Shown: positions 1 through 5,363 of the stretch, in pieces | Layout of the letters: each line of letters begins with the position of its first letter | Numbering within the stretch: position 1 is the stretch's first letter | From: JAAYEA01 sp012689325 | Lineage (GTDB): Bacteria; Chloroflexota; Anaerolineae; JAAYEA01 | DNA: 7,030 nucleotides | Direction of reading: 5' to 3' | NCBI GenBank assembly: GCA_036841525.1 | Contig: DAITVZ010000131.1 | Location: forward strand, 1 to 7,030 | Notes under the pieces: model-generated | Told to the model about the DNA's origin: nothing | What the model saw: the letters and a program-made list of their open reading frames with translations, nothing else | The model's database searches: none | Program-made: the position numbers and the translations under genes

Positions 1-266
1 TTCCCTGACGGGCCTTTCCTTTTCCTCCGTTTCCAGTTTTGCCACGTGGCAAGAACGAACTGCTGCAACAGGTCACGCGCCCCGTCGGCCTCCCACTCGC
101 TTCGATACAGCAAGCGCTGCATCCGGTCCGGGATCGCATCCCCCACCGCTTCCGCAAGCTGCCAGCCGTTCTTCCGGCCCACCTGCGCCAGCAAACCACG
201 CAGATACTTCATCGCCTGGACCCGAGGCTCGCTCCGCCCAGTCAGACCCGCACTACCTACCAACAC
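1..266 (-). pseudogene. IS701-like transposase, N-terminal fragment (partial, probably decayed)
   Basis: Read on the minus strand, this frame gives a peptide containing the segment MKYLRGLLAQVGRKNGWQLA (starting at base 212), followed by EAVGDAIPDRMQRLL and an SEWEADGARDLL stretch. I recognise this as the N-terminal region of IS701-family DDE transposases, which typically have a YLRGLL..ERKNGWQLAE..GD.TPDGMQRLL..A.WDAD..RDDL pattern. A GTG at 266-264 and the ATG at 212-210 are candidate starts. The resemblance stops near base 54. There the family would continue into the region leading to its first catalytic Asp, but this frame reads a Trp/Arg/Lys-rich tail that stays open to base 1. No catalytic residue lies in the window. 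Either the element is a truncated relic, or a frameshift occurs just before the edge. It is divergent from the neighbouring dppA-like gene, and no terminal inverted repeat can be identified. Confidence 0.62.
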
Positions 267-285
267 AAGGGGGAACTGAGCCGAT

Positions 286-314
286 TTGGCCCTCTCTTGC
301 GATTCCGCTACAAT
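286..314 (+). promoter_or_regulatory. sigma70-like promoter for the D-aminopeptidase gene
   Basis: TTGGCC at 286-291 (4 of 6 matches to the -35 consensus) and TACAAT at 309-314 (5 of 6 matches to the -10 consensus) are separated by 17 bases, the preferred spacing. Transcription would start near 321 and give a leader of about 97 bases before the ATG at 418. The promoter lies just outside the recognisable part of the transposase fragment and is divergent from it. It could serve the aminopeptidase alone or also the esterase gene downstream. The assignment rests only on matching the consensus. Confidence 0.45.
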
Positions 315-353
315 GGGCTCCACCAACCTGCTCCCCGCAGCAACTGCATTTGC

Positions 354-371
354 GGAACGGGGCATCGTTCC
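354..371 (+). other. small hairpin in the 5' leader of the D-aminopeptidase gene
   Basis: GGAACG (354-359) and CGTTCC (366-371) are perfect complements around a 6-base loop, within the predicted untranslated leader and about 35 bases before the ribosome binding site. A 6-bp stem in GC-rich DNA can arise by chance. I see no larger conserved fold and no recognisable riboswitch, so any regulatory role is a guess. Confidence 0.2.
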
Positions 372-417
372 CGTGCGTGGAATTCAGTGGCCGACAAGGC
401 CCTCGGAAGGAGAGATA

Positions 418-1254
418 ATGGCAGCCATCAAAGCTGTGTATATGCAGACCGATCTAGAGGGCGTCGCCGGCATAGATGATTGGGATCCACGGTTCAAGGA
501 TTATGCCAACCTTGCGGAGGGAGTCAGGGAGCGCTTGGAAATGCAGCGCCTGATGACGGGCGAGGTAAACGCCGCCGCAGAGGGACTTTTCGAGGCTGGG
601 GTGGAGAATATCCTGATCAATGACTCACATGGTCCAGGGAGGACGCTTCTCGTCGAGGAGCTGATCCCGGGCGTGAGGATCGGGCGCGGCAAACCCAAGC
701 CCGCTTTCTTGCTGGGGCTGTCCTCTCGATTCGATGCCCTGGTCCAGGTGGGCATGCACCCGATGGCTGGGACGCCCAGCGGATGCCTGGCTCACACGAT
801 GAGCCGCGGTCTCGTATTCCGGGCCAATGGTCGCGAGATCGGCGAGATGGAGATCACCGCCTACATCGCGGGCGCCGTGGGCATCCCCTGGATCTTTACC
901 TCCGGCGACCTGCACGCTTGCCGGGAAGCGGAGCGGTGGGTCCCAGGGATCGCCACGGCCCCGGTCAAGGAGGGCCTGGCGGAAGCCTGCGCCATCCACC
1001 TGGCGCCGGAGGACGCGCGCAAGCTGATCCGAGAGCGAATCCAGGAGGCGGTGGCGCGAGCGGCCCAAATACCCCTGCTGCCCCAGGAACGCCCCGTGGT
1101 CTTGGAGGTCGTCCGAGACACCCCATGGCCCGCGGAGCTGAACCCTGGCGCCGAGCGTGTGGACGCCTTTACGATCCGCTACCGCGGGGCCAGCTTTTAC
1201 CAGGTGTTCCACCACTACAGATTTGGGGAGCCTGACTATCCGCTACCGGGCTAG
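418..1254 (+). CDS. dppA: M55-family D-aminopeptidase (DppA-like)
   Basis: This 278-residue protein belongs to peptidase family M55, zinc enzymes that remove N-terminal D-amino acids from short peptides; the type member is Bacillus subtilis DppA. The family's key residues are visible. D12 and E14 lie in the TDLEG motif, H71 in NDSHG, H114 in GMHPMAGT, and E143 in the IGEMEI segment; these match the five metal ligands. H126 in LAHTMS matches the histidine proposed as nucleophile in DppA. Length fits the family (about 270-280). There is no signal peptide, so it should act in the cytoplasm. The ATG at 418 is preferred over in-frame upstream starts (open from TTG 286) because AAGGAG (407-412) sits 5 bases before it and family homology begins there. 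B. subtilis dppA is grouped with dipeptide-transport genes, which parallels the solute-binding protein gene in this window. Substrates other than D-Ala peptides are possible. Confidence 0.92.
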   Translation: MAAIKAVYMQTDLEGVAGIDDWDPRFKDYANLAEGVRERLEMQRLMTGEVNAAAEGLFEAGVENILINDSHGPGRTLLVEELIPGVRIGRGKPKPAFLLGLSSRFDALVQVGMHPMAGTPSGCLAHTMSRGLVFRANGREIGEMEITAYIAGAVGIPWIFTSGDLHACREAERWVPGIATAPVKEGLAEACAIHLAPEDARKLIRERIQEAVARAAQIPLLPQERPVVLEVVRDTPWPAELNPGAERVDAFTIRYRGASFYQVFHHYRFGEPDYPLPG

Positions 1255-1340
1255 CGGCCGGAGCGGGATGTGGTCCGCGCAGCGCATGGCCCTTACTGGG
1301 GTGACCCATTGTACCAATACGCAGATCGGAGGCGAAGGTG

Positions 1341-3308
1341 ATGGATTCGAGCGACGCAGCGGCGTGGGCCGTCCTGCACCCGGACTTGATGATGCATTCG
1401 TATCTTCAGCCGCTTGTGGCCCAAGCCTGCAAACGACGCACGGCGGAATACGAGCAACTCCGGACGGCAGAGCAGATTGCCACCTACCAAGAGAGCAGGC
1501 ACCGATTCTTTGTGGAGAATCTAGGGGGATTCCCTGAGCGCACCCCGCTGAACCCCACGGTCGTCGGCGAGATCAAACGCGATGGCTATCGCATCGAAAA
1601 GATCTTGTTCGAGAGCCAACCCCAGCATTACGTCACCGCGGCGATGTATCTCCCGCAAGCCGTGGGGCAACATCCCTGCGTGCTCGTACCGTGTGGCCAT
1701 GCCCAGAACGGCAAGGCGGGAGTGCTGTATCAACGCGTTTGCACCCTTCTGGCGAGGAATGGCTTGGCTGCGTTCTGCTACGACCCCATCGGTCAGGGCG
1801 AACGCTCTCAGCTCCTGGACAGCGCCGGCAAGGCCAAGTATGGCTGCACGCAAGAGCACACCATCCTGGGCATGGGGTCCATCCTGCTGGGCATCAATAC
1901 GGCGCGCTATAGGATCTTTGACGGGATGCGGGCACTGGATTATGTGGTCAGCCGCCCGGATGTCGATCCCACGAGGATCGGTTGCACCGGCAACTCGGGC
2001 GGAGGGACCCTCACCAGCTACCTCATGGCCCTGGATCCCAGGATCGCCTGTGCGGCGCCGAGTTGCTACCTCACGTCGTTTGAGCGGCTGCTGATGACGC
2101 ACGGGCCCGGCGATGCCGAGCAGGAGATCTATCGCCAGCTCGCCTTCGGCATGGACCATGCCGACTATGTGATCATGCGCGCGCCCAAGCCTACGCTGAT
2201 GTGCACGGCTACGCACGACTTTTTTGACATTGGCGGGGCGTGGGACACGTTCCGACAGGCGAAGCGGATCTATGCCCGACTGGGCTTCCCGGAGCGAATG
2301 GATTTGGTGGAGACAGACGCATCGCATGGGTTCTCTGCTACCCTTCGCGTGGCCGCCGTTCGCTGGATGCGACGCTGGCTGCTGGGGATCGATGACGCCG
2401 TGACCGAACCGGATCTCCCGGTCCTGAGCGACGAGGATCTGCAGTGCACGCCGCGTGGACAGGTCATGCTCATGGACGGCGCCCGCTCATCCTTTCAGAT
2501 CAATCTGGACCGGGAGAGCTCGCTGCGAGCGCAACGCCAGGCGCTCTGGCAGAGCACGCCGCGGAAAGAGGCGCTGGGCAGGGTGCGCGAGATCGCGGGG
2601 GTCCGAGCGCTGGACGCTCTGCCCAAATGTGGCAGTCAGCGGATGGGCGCCATCGAGCGGGGCGGCTATCGCCTCGAAAGGTGGTTGCTGACCCCGGAGG
2701 AGGGCATCGCGCTGTCGGCCAGCGCCTACGTGCCGCCGCAGCCAGACCAGGAGGCCTATCTATATCTCAACGGGGAAGGTCAGGAGGCGGACGCCGGCCG
2801 TGGCGGCGCCGTCGAAAAGCTGGTCTCCGAGGGCCACGTGGTCCTGGCGGTTGACCTGCGTGGCCTAGGGGAGACCGTGCGATCCAACCAAGTCCACAAC
2901 AACTATTTCGTCGCCTATCTGTTGGGCAAGTCCTATATCGGCATGCGTGTGGAGGACATCCTGAGCTGCGCCCAATTCCTGGCCGGCTATGTGGACGCGG
3001 CTGCGCCTTGCCGGGTCCACCTGGTGGGCATCGGCGAGTTCGGGCTGCCGGCGCTGCATGCCGCGGCGTTGGAGCCGCAGCTTTTCGCTTCGGTCACGTT
3101 GCGACGCACCTTGGCCTCGTGGACCAGTCTGCTTCGCATCCCTGACGACTGCTGGGCCAAGCTGGTCAACACGATGCATGGTGCCCTGCAGACGTATGAT
3201 CTGCCGGACCTGGTCGGGTTGCTGCCACCCGGCAAGCTCGTGATCGAGGAGCCAGTTGATGCCGCCGGCAGGATTTGTGCTGAGCCAGGTTCAGCCGATG
3301 AAGAGTAG
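1341..3308 (+). CDS. tandem alpha/beta-hydrolase, acetyl-xylan-esterase-like; second half lacks the nucleophile
   Basis: This is a 655-residue predicted cytoplasmic hydrolase (no signal peptide) that probably cleaves a carboxylic ester, related to the acetyl xylan esterase/dienelactone hydrolase group. In the first half, the nucleophile elbow GNSGGG places Ser219, followed by Asp293 (ATHDFFD) and His329 (DASHGF), a complete and well-spaced triad. The oxyanion-region motif VPCGHAQNGK is also visible. An internal duplication can be seen: residues 74-105 (EIKRDGYRIEK..AAMYLP) resemble 434-465 (AIERGGYRLER..SAYVP). In the second half the elbow reads GIGEFG, so Gly565 replaces the serine, and no matching histidine follows before the end. 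That half is probably structural or binds substrate. GGAGG (1328-1332) is 8 bases before ATG 1341; GTG 1338, one codon upstream, is an alternative start. It lies 86 bases after the aminopeptidase gene with no terminator seen, so co-transcription is likely. The substrate is unknown; the family name does not prove action on xylan. Confidence 0.85.
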   Translation: MDSSDAAAWAVLHPDLMMHSYLQPLVAQACKRRTAEYEQLRTAEQIATYQESRHRFFVENLGGFPERTPLNPTVVGEIKRDGYRIEKILFESQPQHYVTAAMYLPQAVGQHPCVLVPCGHAQNGKAGVLYQRVCTLLARNGLAAFCYDPIGQGERSQLLDSAGKAKYGCTQEHTILGMGSILLGINTARYRIFDGMRALDYVVSRPDVDPTRIGCTGNSGGGTLTSYLMALDPRIACAAPSCYLTSFERLLMTHGPGDAEQEIYRQLAFGMDHADYVIMRAPKPTLMCTATHDFFDIGGAWDTFRQAKRIYARLGFPERMDLVETDASHGFSATLRVAAVRWMRRWLLGIDDAVTEPDLPVLSDEDLQCTPRGQVMLMDGARSSFQINLDRESSLRAQRQALWQSTPRKEALGRVREIAGVRALDALPKCGSQRMGAIERGGYRLERWLLTPEEGIALSASAYVPPQPDQEAYLYLNGEGQEADAGRGGAVEKLVSEGHVVLAVDLRGLGETVRSNQVHNNYFVAYLLGKSYIGMRVEDILSCAQFLAGYVDAAAPCRVHLVGIGEFGLPALHAAALEPQLFASVTLRRTLASWTSLLRIPDDCWAKLVNTMHGALQTYDLPDLVGLLPPGKLVIEEPVDAAGRICAEPGSADEE

Positions 3309-3657
3309 GCTCCACTTCTGGCTGTGGGGCAACGGCAGTGTCCTGGAGGAACATCGCAGCCGCCGGTTCCGTGGGATGGCCCACATGTGGGCTTTGTGCG
3401 CGAGCAAAGCGCCGTTCGACTGCGCCGCGCCGTGGGCTCGGTTGGGGGCCAAACGTGCAGAGCAGGCTGAGCGTCGCCGCCAGTTGACCGCGGCGCGCCA
3501 GGCCCGAGAAGAGACCCATCAGCGATTCTGCCAACTGCCACCGGACCTCACCCTTGCCGGTTCTGGCAGTTGCCTAACGGAACGAGGCGTTGTCGCGACG
3601 CCGAATAGGCCATTCAGGTTTGTCAGGCCCCAGTGGCCTCAGAGAGGAGCTTCATGA
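3298..3657 (+). CDS. doubtful small ORF bridging the esterase and glycosidase genes
   Basis: From ATG 3298 this frame encodes 119 residues. It overlaps the last 11 bases of the esterase gene, and its TGA shares an ATGA overlap with the glycosidase start at 3654. Such overlaps at both ends are typical of translationally coupled operon genes. Third codon positions are mostly G or C through about base 3530, as in the real genes nearby, and less clearly so afterwards. Against it: no good ribosome binding site precedes ATG 3298, the product is unusually rich in Arg, Trp and Cys, I recognise no family, and reverse frames here are also long and open, as often happens in GC-rich DNA. The middle (ARLGAKRAEQAERRRQLTAA) could form a charged helix. 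It could equally be a relic of a former gene, or non-coding spacer. Confidence 0.28.
   Translation: MKSRLHFWLWGNGSVLEEHRSRRFRGMAHMWALCASKAPFDCAAPWARLGAKRAEQAERRRQLTAARQAREETHQRFCQLPPDLTLAGSGSCLTERGVVATPNRPFRFVRPQWPQRGAS
3309..3653 (+). other. 345-base interval between the esterase and glycosidase genes
   Basis: Apart from the doubtful ORF described separately, this interval holds three inverted repeats: 3532-3572 (the strongest, listed on its own), GGCGT/ACGCC at 3586-3590 and 3598-3602, and AGGCC/GGCCT at 3625-3629 and 3635-3639. The last lies just upstream of the glycosidase ribosome binding site. I found no convincing sigma70 promoter: a TTGTCG at 3590 has no matching -10 box at proper spacing. 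No T-tract follows any hairpin, so no classical intrinsic terminator is supported. Whether the glycosidase gene is read from upstream or from its own promoter cannot be decided. Confidence 0.4.
3532..3572. repeat. inverted repeat (bulged hairpin) upstream of the glycosidase gene
   Basis: CAACTGCCA (3532-3540) pairs perfectly with TGGCAGTTG (3564-3572). The adjacent CCGG at 3541-3544 pairs with CCGG at 3557-3560, with a 3-base bulge (3561-3563) on the right and a 12-base loop. At 13 paired bases it is the longest inverted repeat in the window. There is no U-tract, so rather than an intrinsic terminator it may be an RNA-processing or attenuation structure, or an operator. Confidence 0.4.
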
Positions 3658-4985
3658 GCAGACCCAAGATCGTGGTCATCGGCGCCGGGAGCATGCTATT
3701 CGCCAAGCAGTTGCTGGTGGGCATGACCCGCGTGCCGTCGTTTCAGGGTGGAGAGCTGTGCCTGGTGGACCTGGATGCCGCCAAGTTGGCCGTCATCGAA
3801 CAGGTGGCCCGCCGCCTGGTGGCGGCCAGCGGCGCGAACCTTGCCGTGACCGCTTCCACCGACCGGCGCGACGTGCTTCCCGGCGCAGACTTTGTGATCC
3901 TGGCCTTTGCCGACCGCGGCATTCACTTCCGAGGACTGGAGTGTCGCGTCTCGGCCAAATATGGCGTGCTGATGCACTCTGGCGATACGGTGGGGCCCGG
4001 GGGGATCTTCCGCACGCTGCGTACCATCCCCACGGCGCTCCGGATCGCTGGCGATGTGGCCGAGCTGTGCCCGCAGGCGTGGATTCTGAACTATACCAAC
4101 CCCACTGCCGCCGTGGGCACGGCGCTGCGCCGCTACACGGACTGCCGCTTCATCGCCCTGTGCGACTTTCACGTCATGCCCCAATACAAGGAACGGCTCT
4201 TGCGCCTTTGCGGATTGGCGGGGGAGCGCGTGCCTCAGGAGTTGTTGGACGCGGTGCACCTGAAGCTGGCGGGGGTCAACCACTTTACCTGGATGACCGA
4301 CTTCTCGCGGGGCGGCGAGAGCCTGTTCCCCGCGCTGCATCAAGCGCTGGTGCGGGAAGAGGCCGCCGAGCCGGGCTACCGCGCGGTGCGGCAGTTGATG
4401 GAAGCCTTTGGCGCGTACCCCACGCTTTTCTGGCACACGGTCGAGTATCTGCCCTACTTTCAGGGGCGGGGCAAATCGCCGGGTTCCTATGTCGCGGACC
4501 TGTGGGACGAGCAGGAGCGGTGGCGGCGCTATGACCGGTTCTGGGCCGACATGCGGGGTTATGCCTCCGGGTCACTGCCGATCGCCGAGCTATCGGACAG
4601 CATCCACGACACAGAGTACGTGTTGCGCGTGATCAATGCCATACTCACCGATGCCGGGGAGATGTTCTACATCAATGTGCCCAATCGAGGCACCGTGACG
4701 AACCTGCCGGACGAGGCCGTGCTGGAGCTGGCCTGCCGGGTGGGCCAGGGAGGCTATCAGCGACTGCCCTTCGGCCCCCTGCCGGAGGCGGTGGTGGGCG
4801 TCACCCGGCCGGTGATCGCCGAGCACGAGCTGGCGGTGGAGGCGGCAGTGACCGGCTCGCGGACGACGTTGCTGCAGTCTTTTCTGGTGGATCCGCTCAT
4901 CGCTTCCATAGAGGACGCGCAGAACCTGATTGCCGAGCTACTGGACGCGGAGCGGGATGCGCTGCCCAAGATGTGGCAGCACTAG
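3654..4985 (+). CDS. glycoside hydrolase family 4 (alpha-galactosidase/LplD-like), NAD- and metal-dependent
   Basis: This 443-residue protein has the hallmarks of GH4, enzymes that cleave glycosides by an NAD+-assisted oxidation-elimination mechanism with a divalent metal. The N-terminal Rossmann motif VVIGAGS ends at residue 13, and acidic residues near LVDLD (37-41) would contact the cofactor. NYTNP is at 146-150. The metal site is Cys170 plus His210 in GVNH. Residues 252-269 (FGAYPT..EYLPYF) match the segment typical of alpha-galactosidase-like members, and the C-terminal NVPNRGTVTNLPDEAVLE stretch is also family-typical. Unusually, the cysteine motif reads CDFH, whereas alpha-galactosidases usually have CHS and phospho-beta-glucosidases CN; Cys-Asp recalls phospho-alpha-glucosidases such as GlvA. 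The sugar specificity is therefore open. No signal peptide: cytoplasmic. AGAGGAG (3643-3649) precedes ATG 3654 by 4 bases; GTG 3633 is an unlikely earlier start. Confidence 0.92.
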   Translation: MSRPKIVVIGAGSMLFAKQLLVGMTRVPSFQGGELCLVDLDAAKLAVIEQVARRLVAASGANLAVTASTDRRDVLPGADFVILAFADRGIHFRGLECRVSAKYGVLMHSGDTVGPGGIFRTLRTIPTALRIAGDVAELCPQAWILNYTNPTAAVGTALRRYTDCRFIALCDFHVMPQYKERLLRLCGLAGERVPQELLDAVHLKLAGVNHFTWMTDFSRGGESLFPALHQALVREEAAEPGYRAVRQLMEAFGAYPTLFWHTVEYLPYFQGRGKSPGSYVADLWDEQERWRRYDRFWADMRGYASGSLPIAELSDSIHDTEYVLRVINAILTDAGEMFYINVPNRGTVTNLPDEAVLELACRVGQGGYQRLPFGPLPEAVVGVTRPVIAEHELAVEAAVTGSRTTLLQSFLVDPLIASIEDAQNLIAELLDAERDALPKMWQH

Positions 4986-5105
4986 GCTACGCCGTCCTCC
5001 CGCCGGCACAGCAGTCACGTCAGGGATCGCCATAGGGACCTCGCCGGACCGGCTTCACCCCCAATCCTTGCGGGCCACTTTCCCAACATTGGCGTTGGTC
5101 TGCAC

Positions 5106-5117
5106 GTGAGCGCTCAC
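5106..5117. promoter_or_regulatory. 12-bp perfect palindrome, LacI-family operator-like
   Basis: GTGAGCGCTCAC is a perfect palindrome with a central CpG, the form bound by many LacI-family repressors, and it is identical to the core of the idealised symmetric lac operator. It lies about 97 bases upstream of the -35 box of the solute-binding protein promoter, further than a simple steric repressor site. It could act by looping, as an activator site, or on an unseen promoter. No regulator gene is in the window. The symmetry is directly visible; the regulator family is inferred. Confidence 0.45.
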
Positions 5118-5213
5118 AGCCGCGCATGGAAGCAAAGAGGCGATGTCCGCAGTGGATGGCGTCGTCAGACATGGAGCCAAGTCAGACCCGCCACGTGCCG
5201 CGTAGCCTGCCAT

Positions 5214-5241
5214 TTGACAGGGGGTGGTGCCTTCCTATACT
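5214..5241 (+). promoter_or_regulatory. strong sigma70-like promoter for the solute-binding protein gene
   Basis: TTGACA at 5214-5219 is a perfect -35 box and TATACT at 5236-5241 matches 5 of 6 -10 bases, with 16 bases between them. Transcription would begin near 5248, giving a leader of about 115 bases to the GTG at 5364. This is the best consensus promoter in the window and implies that the transporter genes have their own, probably high, expression. Confidence 0.65.
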
Positions 5242-5363
5242 GGAGCCAGATGCCTTGTCGGTTTGGCGCCGTGAGTACGGTGGTTCGCAAGAAGGGAGGA
5301 GACGTCACGACAAAACGGCCTTCTGTATCCATCGATGTGGAGCAACTAGAGAGGAGCATCAAG

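Larger units (their letters stand above)
4986..5363 (+). other. 378-base regulatory intergenic region before the solute-binding protein gene
   Basis: No convincing gene lies here. It contains a compact interrupted palindrome GCCGG-A-CCGGC at 5043-5053, an inverted repeat CCAAC/GTTGG at 5083-5087 and 5094-5098, the operator-like palindrome at 5106-5117, two copies of GTCAGAC at 5164-5170 and 5181-5187, and a strong promoter at 5214-5241. No hairpin with a T-tract follows the glycosidase stop, so its transcript may end elsewhere or by another mechanism. The concentration of symmetric elements suggests a regulated promoter region. Confidence 0.5.

Noticed and set aside
286..417. N-terminal extension of the aminopeptidase from TTG 286
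   Set aside because: Base 286 is the -35 box of the predicted promoter, the extra 44 residues have no family counterpart, and a good ribosome binding site precedes ATG 418.
39..479. Plus-strand open frames at the left end (39-479 and 46-279)
   Set aside because: They are antisense to the recognisable transposase fragment or run into the aminopeptidase gene out of frame, and show no domain.
1240..1257. Hairpin CCGCTA/TAGCGG across the aminopeptidase stop codon as a terminator
   Set aside because: The stem is only 6 bp and no T-tract follows, so termination is not supported.
1521..2327. A 268-codon minus-strand open frame inside the esterase gene
   Set aside because: It is antisense to the part of the esterase with an intact catalytic triad. 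The product is rich in Arg, His and Gly and resembles no family.
3166..3541. Minus-strand open frames across the esterase-GH4 interval
   Set aside because: Their translations resemble no known protein, and open reverse frames are expected at this GC content.
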